In this document: one piece after another, positions 10,746 to 22,149 of the stretch
Layout: each line of letters begins with the position of its first letter
How positions within the stretch are numbered: position 1 is the stretch's first letter
NCBI GenBank assembly: GCA_009823505.1
Contig: VZQC01005070.1
Location: 6,014,258 to 6,078,257 of the forward strand
Source of the DNA: Rhizomys pruinosus
Taxonomy: Eukaryota > Chordata > Mammalia > Rodentia > Spalacidae
Direction of reading: 5' to 3'
DNA length: 64,000 bases
Notes under the pieces: generated by a model
The model's database searches: none
Told to the model about the DNA's origin: nothing
What the model saw: the letters and a program-made list of their open reading frames with translations, nothing else
Translations under genes and position numbers: made by a program

Positions 10746-12385
10746 TTTAAAAATCTTTTTATTTTTATTGAGTGCATTTCATACAACATTTCCTAATCAA
10801 ATTTAGACTCATTCCCCCATCCATGCCCACCCCTTACATCCCCCCACTCCCCCACCAGAGCTCATGGATACTGTCATACATGTTAAGTCCTGTCTTACAT
10901 CTTTTTCTCAGTCTTTTATAACCTTTTCAATGCACAAGTTTACTGTTTTGGTCAGTTTTTTGAATATATTTTTCTCTCTCTTTTTTTGTTCCCTTTAATT
11001 TTATATTGTTCCAAAATATACATATATCATTCCACACATAAATCATAATTACAAATTCTGAAAATAAACTATAGGTTAATTCCTAAACACATTTAGAGAT
11101 TCACATTTTAACAGTAAACTTGCATGCAGGTAAAAAGAATATGAATAGAGTATGAATACATATCTTCCATTCATATATGGTGATTACAATGTGTGAATAC
11201 AAGTGGAAGGACAATTCTAGAGCTCGTTAAGAGATTCACATTGGAACAGCACAGTTGCTTTCAGATACAATGAAATATAATAATAAAGTCGCTCAGTTTG
11301 CCTGCCAGCTGAGGATTTGGTGTTAGCATCCACAAATGAAGGAAACCATTCGCATTTTTTTCTGGGACTGTGTTACTTCACTTAGCATAATGGCTTCGAG
11401 TTCCATCCATTTACCAGCAAAGCTCATGATGTCATCTTTCTTTACCACTGCATAGAATTCCATTGTGTAGATGTACCACATTTTGTTATCCAGTCATCAG
11501 TTGAGGGGCACTTGGGTTGGTTCCAGCTCTTTGCTATTGTGAAGAGAGCTGCAATAAACATGGCTGTGCATGTATCTTTTTGGTAGGATGTGTTGTGGGT
11601 ATATATCCAGGAGTGGTATGGCTGGGTCAGGTGGTAGGCTCATTTTGAGTTTTTTAAGGGTTCTCCGCACTACTTTCCACAGTGGTTGTACCAGTTTACA
11701 TCCCCACCAGCAGTGGATGAGTGTACCCCTTCCCCCTCAACCTCTCCAGCATTTGGTGTCTTTTGTTTTCTTGATCTTGGTAGTCTTATTGGAGTGAGAT
11801 GATACCTTAGTGGGGTATTAATTTCCATTTCCTTAATTATTGATGATGTTGAGCACTTTTTAAGATGTTTCTCAGCCATCTTTACTTCCTTACTGGTGAA
11901 GTCTCTGTTCATCTCTTTACTCCATCTTTTGAGTAGGTCATTTGTTTTCTTCTTTGTTTAAGTAGTTTATATATTCTGGATGTTAATGCTCTGTCAGATG
12001 TATCAGTGGTTTTCCTCCCACTCTGTGAGTTTTCTCTTCACTTCCTTGATTGTTTCTTTAGCTGTACAAAAGCTTTTGAGTTTGATGAGGTCCCACTTGT
12101 CAGCTGTTGTCCTTATTTCCTGTGCAGCTGCTCTTTGATTTAGAAAGTCTTTTCTTATGCCTATGTCTTGTAGGTTGTTGCCGACTTTTTCTATCACATT
12201 CAGGGTTTCAGGTTTCAGGTTGAGATCTTTTATCCACTTGGAGTTTATTCTTCTACAGGACAATAGGTAAGGGTTTAATTTTGTTCTTCTATAAATGGTG
12301 ATCCAATTTTGCCAACACCATTTGCTGAAGATGCTATCTTTACTCCATTGAGCTTTTTGGGCTCCTTTGTCAAATATGAAGTTCC
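10746..12385 (-). mobile_element. Second L1, antisense: 3' UTR and ORF2 C-terminus
   Basis: The antisense 3' UTR runs from about 10750 to 11360, with the C-rich (G-rich on the sense strand) tract around 10815-10860. ORF2 C-terminal coding follows. The frame ending at 12003 shows ORF2 signatures such as KGAQKAQWSKDSIF, CCWQNW-like WCWQNW and NPYLLSCRRI, and 11670-11912 shows MAEKHLKKCSTS. It is truncated at the 5' end near 12385, where Lx 3'-UTR sequence begins. Confidence 0.93.
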
Positions 12386-13164
12386 CTCCCATTGAGTGGG
12401 CTTTAATTCCAATTAGGTACCTGTTGATTACCTCCAAGATAAGAGTGCCACTACTGTACCAATATCATTTGCTGGGTTGGTCATTGTTGTGGTTATCAGG
12501 TTTCAAAGCTGGGGTTGGAACATAGGTTAGTTTTCTCCCTTAGTTGCTTACACAGTGTTCTCCAAATCTATGAGAGCTAATCTATAGGGAGGAGACTTTC
12601 AGGTCAGTTCCAGCTCTGTTGCTCCAAGTCCTGTGTCCACACTATATCATGTCTTCAGCAATGCGGTCTTACATTCAAGTCCTTGAAGATAACCAAGGGC
12701 TGTGGCAATAGCCTGTATTATCTTGTGAGTCTCTTGACTACACTAACCCACAACTCTGGAAAGGTGTTTCTTGTTATATTATACCCTTTAGCTATACACC
12801 TGTACTCATGTACAGATATTATATGTGAACTTTTCAGTGGGCTTTTGACCTAATACATTTCCCTCTGGTTTTTCACATCACGTAAGCATATCTAATCCTC
12901 CCTCTTCCCTGCCCAGTTTTTCCATTTCCTCATTGATAATGCCTGTTTCCTATGATTCCCTCTTCCACTGACTTCCTTCAACCACTTTATGTCCATGTTT
13001 CTTTGCATAACCCTTCTTCTCCTTCTCCTCCCAGTTAAATAACCCCATTTTACCTATTTCACCTTTGGTAACACCTGTCTCCTACTATCCCTGTAGTTCA
13101 GGCTCCTTCTTCACCTTCGCCTGCATGGTTTCTTTCCACTTTCTTGGGTACTGCGGTTACAACA
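12386..13164 (-). mobile_element. Lx-type L1 3' UTR fragment, antisense
   Basis: Shares blocks with 22970-23640 in the same orientation, for example CAAGATAAGAGTGCCACTACTG (compare AAGATAAAAGTGCC) and TGTGGCAATAGC. I recognise it as the long antisense 3' UTR of older rodent Lx L1s, from memory of that consensus. No ORF2 follows it here. Confidence 0.7.
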
Positions 13165-13258
13165 AGATGGCAGGTATGAATGTGGCTCAGGTGATAGAGT
13201 GCTTGCTTAGCTTGAAGGAGGCCCTGGGCTTTATCCTCAGCACTGCTGCATAAACATT
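13165..13258 (+). mobile_element. ID SINE, sense
   Basis: GTATGAATGTGGCTCAGGTGATAGAGTGCTTGC, then GGCCCTGGGCTTTATCCTCAGCACTG matches the tRNA-Ala-derived ID/BC1 core (GGGGATGTAGCTCAG...CCTGGGTTC...CCCCAGCACC). Mutations in the B box indicate an older copy. Confidence 0.8.
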
Positions 13259-14925
13259 TAAACTTTTCCACTTGTTAACATATTTTTACATATTCTTGAA
13301 GAAGGCTGAAGTTCCTCCAGAAGTATTTGAGAAAATAATATTATTTCTCTCAAAATGATTCTCATGATTTAAAATAAATTACAGGATTTATTGCCAATCA
13401 ACCCCTTTCTTTTAAAATATGGCTACAAATTTGGGGTTGTGGTCAGCCAATACCAATTCTTCTCCATATTATTTTACTCATTTTTATAATAGGATAATAT
13501 CAGCTATTTAATGTGATACACAGGAATTCAATAAAATAATATACCTAAAATAATTCTCATGCTCCTGACATATCCTAGATGTTTAAAATTATGTCTCTTT
13601 GGAACGATTGTATTAGTGAATTTTCATTATAGTGCTTCATAAAAGTCAAATATGCCCAAATACCCAGAGATAATATTTCTGACTTAATAAAAATAAGTTT
13701 GTATGTAAAGCAATATTAAATTCTTAAATACACTTTTGGACTTTAAAGAAACAGCTTGAGAAATCATATCAATCATTCCTAAGGATTTTCTTGTTTGAAC
13801 AGAAGAAAATCTCTAGCATTCTAAAGTTACTCTATACTGAAACACTTATGGAAAAAAGCATCACTCATGAAAGAGAAAATAAGCAAAAGTAACTCATAGA
13901 AATTTAATGTGCCATGGATATAATAGAAGGTAAAAACAAAGCTGCAAGGGAGGGGAGAAGAATCTCACAATTTTGTCAATCAAATTAGCATGGAACATAA
14001 GTTAGACAGGACTGGGAAGATAATTACCTGCCTAGAAAAGCAATTAAATTAAGATTTTATGTTTTTTTTTTTTCCTCCAGCACATGCTGCTGTTAGAAAG
14101 AAATGATAGAAGCAATAATTCTGCTAATATAATATTTTAGGGTTTACTCATATTCTGGAATGTTCCTATAAACACAAAGAGTTATTATTCAATGTAAAGC
14201 CATGCATTGTCAGATGCGGTGGAACTCATCTATTCTCACATGAACATAGTTTCACTGGACCTTGCCTGATCTTATTCTTCTACTCACCCCTCATAAAAAA
14301 GCTCTCCCCAAACTAGAGTGATCATCTAATAGCTCTTCCCATTTTATTAGAAAAGCAGATTCAGAGTCCTTTCTTGCTGACTTTAGGCTTTGTACTCAAC
14401 TCTTTCTTCAGGATGATGTCAAGGTCTTTTGCTTTTATCACGGAAACCATTAATTTGCATTTGAAAGATGGGAAGTTGGGAATAAAGTCTTTAACTAATT
14501 AGAATCAGTGGCTACACCCTGAGCTTAAGCCTGCAGTGACAAAGGATTAAAGGACAAGTCACCTGCCCTGTTCCTCTTTGTGGCAATGAAACTGGTGAGA
14601 TCTTTCCTTACTCCCACTTCAATTTCACAACATCTCCCATCTTTTATATGTGCAGTATGTTCAGCCTTTGAATAGTCAATATTCTAATGCTTTTCTTCTC
14701 ATTCCTCTTTTAAGTAAATTAATGTTACTTTCTGATTTTGACAAACATCACATGATAAATGATAAATATGAGATTGTAAGTGAATATATTTTCTAATTTA
14801 TGCTTTAGCAGAAAGCAAAAAAGATGTATTCATAGAGTTTCTGTAAAGAAGCAGTAGGAATACAAGTAACTAGTTAATATCTGAAGTCAGTTTCCTTTTA
14901 TATCTACTATAATTTAAAAAATATT
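13259..14925. other. Unannotated AT-rich interval
   Basis: About 1.7 kb with no recognised gene, SINE or LTR. There are no long frames. Confidence 0.5.
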
Positions 14926-14929
14926 TTAT

Positions 14930-15168
14930 TTATTAATCTTTAAAAATCTTTATCTATCATTTTATTAGACGTGTATGAATGCGTTTTGCCTGCTTGTATG
15001 CTAGTGAAACCATGTATGTAATTCTCAGGGAGGTTAGAAGAGGGTTCCAAATTACCCTGGAACTGGACTTACAGACAATCCTTAGCCACCATATGGATGC
15101 TGTTAATCGAACACCAGTCCTCTGCAAGAGCAGCCAATGCTCTTAACTGATGAGCTGTCTCTCCATCC
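14930..15168 (-). mobile_element. B2 SINE, antisense, diverged
   Basis: In plus orientation it reads GGTTAGAAGAGGG, CCTGGAACTGGACTTACAGAC, TCCTCTGCAAGAGCAGCCAATGCTCTTAAC, GAGCTGTCTCTCCATCCC, which is the reverse of B2. A second antisense B2 follows directly, giving a tandem pair. Confidence 0.92.
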
Positions 15169-15169
15169 C

Positions 15170-15394
15170 TTTATTTATTAATTGTATTTTATGTGTTTGA
15201 GTGTATTGCCTGCGTGTACATAAGTGCACTTGTGTTGTGGATTGCCAATGGAGGTCAGAAGAGGGCATGCAATCCCCTGGAACTGGAATTATGAATGTTT
15301 GTTAGCTACCTTGTTGGTGCTGAGAACTGAACCAAGGTCCTCTGCAAGAAAATCCAGTGCTCTTAACACCAGAGCCATTTCTCCAGCCCCCTAA
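15170..15394 (-). mobile_element. B2 SINE, antisense, second of a tandem pair
   Basis: GGAGGTCAGAAGAGGGCATGC, CCCTGGAACTGGAATTATG, TCCTCTGCAAGAAAATCCAG and CATTTCTCCAGCCCC mark another antisense B2, in the same orientation as its neighbour. They differ enough to be two separate insertions. Confidence 0.92.
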
Positions 15395-15536
15395 GCATAT
15401 TAGAATTTTTATAAAGAATTCTTTTGTTGTCTGAGAGCACAGTGAATGTCTCCACACATGCTATGCAAGAATTCTACCACTAAGCCTCGTCTCTACTCCT
15501 GAACGGGACCTTTGTTTCATATATAATTTGGGTAAA

Positions 15537-15765
15537 GGGCTGGAGAGATGGCCTAGTGGTTGAGAGCGCCGACCGCTCTTACAGAGGACCTGGGTTCGAT
15601 CCCCAGCACCCACATGGCAGCTGAGAACCATCTTTAACTCCAGTTCCAGGGGAATCTGACACCCTCTTCTGACCTCCGCAGCATCGCACGACATGGGTGC
15701 ACAAACCTACATGCAAACAGTACATTCATATACATACAAAAATAAATAAAATAAAAAAAAAACTG
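15537..15765 (+). mobile_element. B2 SINE, sense, without core duplication
   Basis: Young-looking: GGGCTGGAGAGATGGCCTAG, GAGCGCCGACCGCTC, GGGTTCGATCCCCAG, ACATGGCAGC, a single AACTCCAGTTCCAGGGG unit and (AAATA) tail. It matches the duplicated-core B2s elsewhere except that it has one 17-bp unit, so it represents the form without the duplication. Confidence 0.95.
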
Positions 15766-16778
15766 AACCATGTTCCTACCCTTTTTTTTAAAAAAAGAAA
15801 AGATTAAAAAAATAATTTGGGTAAAACAAATGAAGAATGTCTGTGAATCACAAAAATAAAAATTAAAGAACAGTATCTATGAATACAAAAATAATGAACA
15901 ATAATAATTCAACAATGAACAGTTGTTACAGAACCCTCAGGAGAAGAGAGGAATGTATGGTAGTCAGGCAAGTTCTATGAATAAAACTGGCTGTAACAAA
16001 GCAAGTTTAAGCTTCAAAGCACAGGATATACAGAGAAAAATTCCATGACAGAAAAACAAGTTTTTACAAAATGAGTTTGGGTAAAGCAGCTCAGATTTCT
16101 AAAAGGAGCTTTAACATCACGTACGTTCATTTAAAGTTAATCAAAGGATCTTGACCTGAAAGCCAGAATCTATATTTCACATTCTCATAGTATACAGAAG
16201 CATTCTAGGTCATAGCAGAATTTGATTTTTTGACATTTTTAAAGAGCAAGGAGCAGTTACAGTGTGATCTTTTAATGAAATTACAAAGTTCAAAACACAA
16301 CCAAGTTCAGGTGAATTTCTGAGTGTAAATCAGGTACATTTTAGAATTGATTCCACATGATAAATACCTATCCACATACCAGTGTACATTTTCAGATGTG
16401 CCAAAATAGACTGTGGATCTGCTATTTAATGATGTTGATAAGATAGACCTAAGAACTGATAGCACTGGAGGAATATACCAAAAGCATTGGTCCAATATTT
16501 TCATGTCAGAAATTCCTAACTCTGTGAGTATTTGCTTATATTAAAATAAATTCAACCAGATTTTGAATATATGGATTTTAGTCTATTTTTCATTAAATAT
16601 TCTTTAATTGAGAGAAATTTGGGGACACAAACTAGACTGAACAGTCCTTATTTCTACATAATAGAGTACATTAAATTGGGCAGAAACAATAAGGGAAGTG
16701 TGGATATGAAGATTTAAATACCAGCAAATTATATTAAATGAATATTTTAAAAATTCAATTAAAAATTAGTGTTTCTTG
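15766..16778. other. Unannotated interval
   Basis: About 1 kb of AT-rich sequence with no recognised element. The short antisense frame at 16307-16504 has no recognisable feature. Confidence 0.5.
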
Positions 16779-16779
16779 A

Positions 16780-16926
16780 GATGGGTGTGGTGCCAAACAC
16801 CTTTAATCCCAGAACTGGGGAGACAGAGGCAGGTGGATCTCTGTAAGATCAAGGCCAGCCTGATCTGTACATGGAATTTCAGGCTACCTAAGGTTACAGG
16901 GAGACTCTGTCTAAAAGACAAAAATG
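16780..16926 (+). mobile_element. B1 SINE, sense
   Basis: GATGGGTGTGGTGCC, CCTTTAATCCCAGAACT, AGGCAGGTGGATCTCTGTAAG, AGGGAGACTCTGTCTAAAAGAC. Full-length B1 with scattered substitutions and a short A-rich tail. Confidence 0.93.
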
Positions 16927-17180
16927 AGCCTCTCAAATTTCTACTTCCTCCAACAGTCTCCATGAACATCTACAAACAAGCAAAGTAACAACTACCAAAA
17001 AAGAAAAGACATTCAGACATGAATTGATGTCATCTTCTTATCTGTAGAATGAGCCTGGCAAAGGCAACAGCCAGTGAATGAGAGAACAATTGCACTAATA
17101 GATATTTAAACTGTTTCCCCTGGAAATAGCAAGAGACTAATAAGAGTATGCAATAACAATAATGAATCTTATTAGCTTTT

Positions 17181-17220
17181 GATGATGATGATGTCGATGA
17201 TGATGATGATGATGATGATC
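17181..17220. repeat. (GAT)n trinucleotide repeat
   Basis: Imperfect GAT/ATG repeat with one GTCGAT interruption. Microsatellite only. Confidence 0.9.
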
Positions 17221-17883
17221 ACCCTAGGTTGAAAAGAATAGATAAAAGAATATTGTACAAGATGTTCTTTGAAATTTTGAATGAAATATGCTGCCTTCCA
17301 TATGTGCAAATTTTCTTTCACATATTGTACAAGGTAGCAGCTATTTCTTGGGTGCATGATAACAGGATAATCATTCCAAACATGCAAATTAAATTCTGGT
17401 TATTATTGTTTGGAAATGAATACTAGAAGCAATATCTATGCTTTCTTTGCCCATATCTGCAGTTTTTTTGTCAAGGATAAACCAATGTGAAATCTTTTGG
17501 CCTCAGACAAAGAGAGATATTATATAATATCTGATAATAAGTGGGTAAAATCAAGTATATGCTGTTCTTACTCTAAAAACTTGGGTTAATATTAAAATCT
17601 AAATTTTAAGCTCCTTAATGTGTGATAATGTTCAGCTCATGCATTACACTTATTGAAAAATAGCAATCCTATATTTTCAATAAAATCAATGCAAAGCACT
17701 CAATTCCTTAATTATAATAACTTCATAAAACGGCAAGTGGTTTTTAAGTCATGATTATTTGAAGGCATTGTTTGGAATATTGTTAAAGCTTTCTATTTCA
17801 GTTATATTGTTAGTTTCTCCCAACAGTCATTTTTCTCCATGATTGTGGTCTTCTAAAGTTATGAAATAATTTTACAGGCAGAC

Positions 17884-18250
17884 TGTATTATTCACTTTTC
17901 TGTTGCTGTGATAAAACCACCATGACCAAGGGAACTTATAAAAGGAAGAGTTTGTTTGAGCTTATGATTGATGGTTCCAGGGAATTAGAGTCCATTGTGG
18001 CGGGAGGCATGACAACTGGAGCTGGAGCTGGAACAGAAAACTGAGGTTCACATCTCGCAATAAGCACCGTCAAGATAGAGAGAGACTGAAGACGTCAAGG
18101 CTTGTTAAATTCACTAAGCCCACCCCCAATAACGTACTCCCTCCAGCACGGCCACACCTTCTAAGACCTCCAAGAACAGTGCCACCAACTGGAGACAAAA
18201 TGTCTGAATACTTAAAGCCTATGGGGGACACTATCATTCAAACCACCACA
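17884..18250 (-). mobile_element. MaLR (MT/ORR1-type) LTR, antisense
   Basis: On the minus strand it starts TGTGGTGGTTTGAATGATAG, continues with CCCCATAGGCTTTAAGTATT and GTTGGTGGCACTGTT, and ends in CACAGCAACAGAAAAGTGAA...ACA. This is the familiar MT/ORR1 MaLR LTR layout. Candidate 5-bp flanks are CAGAC and CATAC, one mismatch. No internal region was found, so it is a solo LTR. Confidence 0.88.
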
Positions 18251-18589
18251 CATACTAATGCATTTAAACATATAGTCTACTTCATGTAAGTTCTTTGAAT
18301 GTTCTCTTAAGGTATAACACATTTTCAAAATAAAGTAAGCTTAAGTGGGCAATGATCACATGTGCTTATGTGAGAGGCTGTTTCCTTACTATGAGACATG
18401 AATTTTAAGTATGTTTTTCATTGTGTGGATATTTCTCTATATTGTATTTATTTGTATGTACTACTAAACTAGTTTATTCTACAAACCAGAATTTTAGCTA
18501 TTCAAGTAATATAATGTGAAGATTTGTAGAAGTATGTTTAAATGGAAATGGAATACAGTGATACAAAAGGTTAATTAGAATAATAGAAC

Positions 18590-18705
18590 AAGATTAAATG
18601 GGGTAAGGAGTGGAAGAGAAGGATATGGGAGGCATATGGGGAGGACTACTGACATTAAAATAATGTATTGAAACCTCCTACTGTAAAGGTATACATATAT
18701 AAAAA
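18590..18705 (+). mobile_element. Possible old L1 3' end, sense
   Basis: A purine-rich stretch (GGGTAAGGAGTGGAAGAGAAGG...GGGAGGCATATGGGG) followed by GTATTGAAACCTCCTACTGTA resembles the 3' end of old L1s. The assignment is weak because no ORF2 is attached. Confidence 0.35.
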
Positions 18706-18784
18706 AGTTTAAATAGAGTTACCCTATAATTGGACAATGCTTCCAACTATCTAATAAAAGACTTCGGTATTGAGAATGGATTTC

Positions 18785-19335
18785 CTCTCTGAGTTATGGG
18801 CCATGTAGTCTCTTGCACTGCTAAATATGATAGGCTTTTGCCATTGGTCTTGACTACCTCCCTAAATTGGGTACTGACCTGGAAATCTTCATCCTTACTG
18901 TCTAACTTTCATAGTACTAGAAGGTTCTGTGCACTGTACAGGGGGGAGAAAAGTATTCATCAGTTTTACTCACCAATAGGAGCTATAATAATGATAGGTC
19001 ATGAAGAATAGCCCCACTAGTGCAATAGTGGCATGGATGTTACAGAAGTAAACAACCATCTGCTGATAAGGTTTAATTCCCACTCTATTAGATACAACCT
19101 ATACCTGAAAGAGTTAGAAAGAATCTGTGACTAGATATGTCATAAGCCTTACAGAAGAAAATATTCTGCTAATCAGATGTAGCATTAAAATGACCCCTAA
19201 TGACTCATTGCTACCCATAGTTTACTCTTGACCCTCATCAGAGATGTTTCTACTCAAAATAGAAGGCAATTAGCAAGGAGACTCAATACTGGTCAAGGCC
19301 TATTGTCTTCACTTTCTTCCTTCAATACTTAGTGC
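18785..19335 (+). mobile_element. Lx-type L1 3' UTR fragment, sense
   Basis: CACTAGTGCAATAGTGGCATGG, GTCATAAGCC, TTAAAATGACCCCTAATGACT and CTCATCAGAGATGTTTCTAC are blocks I associate with the sense strand of Lx 3' UTRs. They are the reverse complement of motifs in 22560-23050 and 38990-39300. A 71-codon frame at 18796-19011 lies within it and is not a gene. Confidence 0.65.
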
Positions 19336-19747
19336 TACTAAAGCAGTCAATATATAGCTTCAATTGGATGTGGGTCTTTTTTAATGGGTGAATTAAAAGA
19401 GGAAAATGAGTTGGTGAGAGAATGGATTTGAATCCAACCTTTTAAATGAATTTGTGATCTTGAGCACATTATGGAACCTATTTAAGAACAAGTTCTAACT
19501 AGAAAATTATTGAATGCTGAAGACATCCCCACAACATTGAAATTATATCATGCTTCATTTCAATCACTCTTCTGCCATCATACCCAATTTAAGGCCTTTT
19601 CAATCAACTTTTAATTGAATAGATTCCCAACTCGTCTACATTTTCCTTTACTTCTTCTGCTTATGGTGCCTGATGCTCCTATATTTTCTCCCCAAAGCCC
19701 TTCTTCATCATTCCTACAAAAGAGGGCCTTTAAAATTCCTGGGTCTC

Positions 19748-19999
19748 GGGACTGGAGAGATGGCCTAGCGGTTAGGAGCTCCGATGCTCTCGCAGAGGAC
19801 CCGGGTTCGATCCTCAGCACCCGCATGGCGGCCGAGAGCCGTCTGAAGCTCCAACTCCAGGAGAACTCCAGTTCCAGGGGAATCCGAGACCCTCTTCTGA
19901 CCTCCACGGCATTGCACGACATGGGTGCACAGACTTGCATGCAGACAGTACATTCATACACATACAGAAATAAATAAAATTAATAAAAAAATTGAAAAA
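19748..19999 (+). mobile_element. B2 SINE with duplicated core and perfect target-site duplication
   Basis: A near-consensus B2 with intact B box (GGGTTCGATCC) and the 17-bp core duplication (19847-19863, 19864-19880). It is flanked by a perfect 16-bp duplication AAAATTCCTGGGTCTC at 19732-19747 and 20000-20015. Retained CpGs and the perfect flanks show a young insertion. The open frames of about 60-120 codons over it on both strands are accidental. Confidence 0.98.
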
Positions 20000-20053
20000 A
20001 AAATTCCTGGGTCTCATGAAGGATTTTTTTCAATAGCAAAACCTGCACTTGTA

Positions 20054-20068
20054 CACACACACACACAC

Positions 20069-20106
<38 letters not shown>
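20054..20106. repeat. (CA)n followed by (CAT)n
   Basis: About 14 bp of CA repeat joined to about 37 bp of CAT/ATC repeat. Compound microsatellite. Confidence 0.95.
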
Positions 20107-20284
20107 GTTTTCACAATTGCAGAACGAGTGAAGACTTGATTCACTCCAAGGAAGCAGTTTTTATTTGCCTTTAGCCAATGGTTACAAGGCATAAATGTGA
20201 GAATACCTCACATATTGGCACCCGTTTTCAAAAAGAATCCAAAAATAAAGGCTATTGTTGCATGACTTTTTCTATGGAGATGTG

Positions 20285-20875
20285 AACAAACTTCCATTCA
20301 CCCCAGGTTAGGGTACCAATGACAGACCAGAGATACAATTCCACCCAAGCCTGTAGTTTCCTCATTCATGAGCTTTTGCCTTGGCTTACTGTATCAGATG
20401 TGGGCACCGCCTGGGGAGCAGCTTGTACATTCAATTGGAAAGCAGTTGGTTGCAATCGTAAGAGTCATGAAACTTTGGCACTGTAGAACATACATATCTT
20501 GCCTGCCATATTGGTATTATAGCACACGAAATCTGAAACCGAGCAGGACCTTTAGCTATAATTCTTCCCCAGCCAAATGGACAGCAACTTCCAGCACTAT
20601 GCAAGCCAGCCATCAGGAAAGAATCTCTAACTCGTTTGATTTCTCCACGTGCTGCCGACAAGGCATTCAATATTTTCAGAAATACGGACTTACCACCAAC
20701 TTTTGGAATGAAACCAAGAGGAATGGCAATAGCCTTATTGTTGGTGGGACCTCAAAGGTTTCCTTGGCTTACAGCATCTCGAGCAGTGGTGCACTCCTGG
20801 CCCTGGGATTTTCACTCAGCAATGTATGGGTTGTTTTCTGTCAGGCTGATTTCATTTGAGCTCCTTAACTCCCTA
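20285..20875 (-). mobile_element. Lx-type L1 3' UTR fragment, antisense
   Basis: Contains CAGTTGGTTGCAATCGTAAG, TATCTTGCCTGCCATATTGG, CTTCCAGCACTATG and GGCAATAGCC, all recalled from antisense rodent Lx 3' UTRs. A plus-strand frame of 163 codons (20368-20859) sits within it. It has no protein-like features and follows from low stop density in the repeat. Confidence 0.7.
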
Positions 20876-20949
20876 GTGTGCTATTCTTCTAGATGCTTTA
20901 ATTAATCTATAAGACACTCAAAGGCCAGCATTAGGCAATGAAAACCCTT

Positions 20950-21100
20950 TTTTGGTATTTTCAAGATAAGGTCTCCCTTTAAGTCCCAACTGGCCTGGAA
21001 CTCACTCTGTAGACCAGGCTGGCCTTGAACTCACAAAGATCCACCCGCCTCTGCCTCCCAAGTGCTAGGATTAAAGGTGTGTGCCAACACACCTGGCAAA
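20950..21100 (-). mobile_element. B1 SINE, antisense
   Basis: AAGGTCTCCCTTTAAG, TGGCCTGGAACTCACTCTG, AGACCAGGCTGGCCTTGAAC, CTGCCTCCCAAGTGCTAGG, ACACACCTGGC. Full-length antisense B1. Confidence 0.96.
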
Positions 21101-21206
21101 ATCCTTTCTATAGTGAATAGAGATGATATCTAAATGCCTACCATCATTTCTTCCAAGTACAGGGCAGTTGGTATTGGGAAACTAAGCAGATACTAAAAAC
21201 AAAAAT

Positions 21207-21378
21207 ATTGCCGGGTATGGTGGCACATCCCTTTAATCCCAGCACTAGAAAGGCAGAGGCAGGTGGATCTCTGTGAGTTCAAGGCCAGCCTGGTCTACAT
21301 AGCAAGCTCCAGGCCAGCTGGGACTAAAGGGAGATCCTGTCTCAAAAAGTCCAAATAAAATAAAATAAATAAAAATGT
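21207..21378 (+). mobile_element. B1 SINE, sense
   Basis: GCCGGGTATGGTGGCACATC, TTTAATCCCAGCACTAG, GTGAGTTCAAGGCCAGCC, GGAGATCCTGTCTCAAAAAG, then an (AAAAT)n tail. It forms an inverted pair with the antisense B1 about 110 bp upstream. Confidence 0.96.
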
Positions 21379-21409
21379 TAATAATGTCAAATAAAGTTCA
21401 AAAAAGATG

Positions 21410-21735
21410 CCATTACTTGTATTGGGTTTTTTAGTATAGCAGTATAAATGAGATAAAGTAGCCCTTCATAATTCACTTTTCCCATGAGCCTCTCATCCTT
21501 GGTTTCTCCTGCTGCCGCGGATTCTGTGCATCTCCCCACTCTAACGGTCTCAGTGGAGCTATATTGCACTGTTAAGCAGATGTCAAAGCCAAGGGGTGCA
21601 GGGACATGTCCTAGCCTGGCATGCTTGTGTCTGAAACTTGTCCCCGAAGCTCTCCTTAGGCTTTGATCAAACACCATAGCTCTTGAGTTTCTAATTGCCA
21701 TGCTTGGACTAAATAAACCATCTCCTCACCCATAG
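21410..21735 (+). other. Unidentified segment with LTR-like signals
   Basis: A GTATAAATGAG TATA-like motif near 21438, a CpG-bearing stretch near 21516 and AATAAA near 21711 give the spacing of an LTR promoter and poly(A) site. The minus strand holds a 104-codon frame (21387-21701) without recognisable domains. It could equally be a processed pseudogene or unique DNA. I do not recognise the family. Confidence 0.25.
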
Positions 21736-22149
21736 ACTTGTAGGGGATAGATGTACATTGCATACTCTGTGGGAATAATTTGCCATCTTTAGGACAAGCT
21801 TCATATTTTTTTATTCATATTATTTTATCACTTAGGTCTTCCATGAACTGTTGTTCAGATTTAAAAGTCTTTTAGAATCTCACTAGCACTCCATTTACCT
21901 GTCCCTTAATTTTTCTCCAGGAATTCTGACTGGAACGAAAGCTTGCAACATTTTCCAGGCAGGATTCATTATCTATTTTCTCTTTTTCTCATTCCTCCTG
22001 GGTGCTTCAGCACCTAACAAACTCAATTTATAGGCTAGTATAGATTGTTCAGATCTGCCAACACTCCTATTTATAAAGATAATGGCCCACTATGAACTTC
22101 AACAAGTGCTAAAGCCTAATACCAGTCCCAAGGCCCCTGATGAATCAAT

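Noticed and set aside
19611..19977. Opposite-strand frames of 116-120 codons
   Set aside because: Both cross a young B2. Similar frames appear over the other B2 copies because of their shared sequence.
20368..20859. 163-codon plus-strand open frame, the longest in the window
   Set aside because: It lies inside an antisense Lx L1 3' UTR, has no domain or signal features, and overlaps frames of similar quality on the other strand and in another frame.
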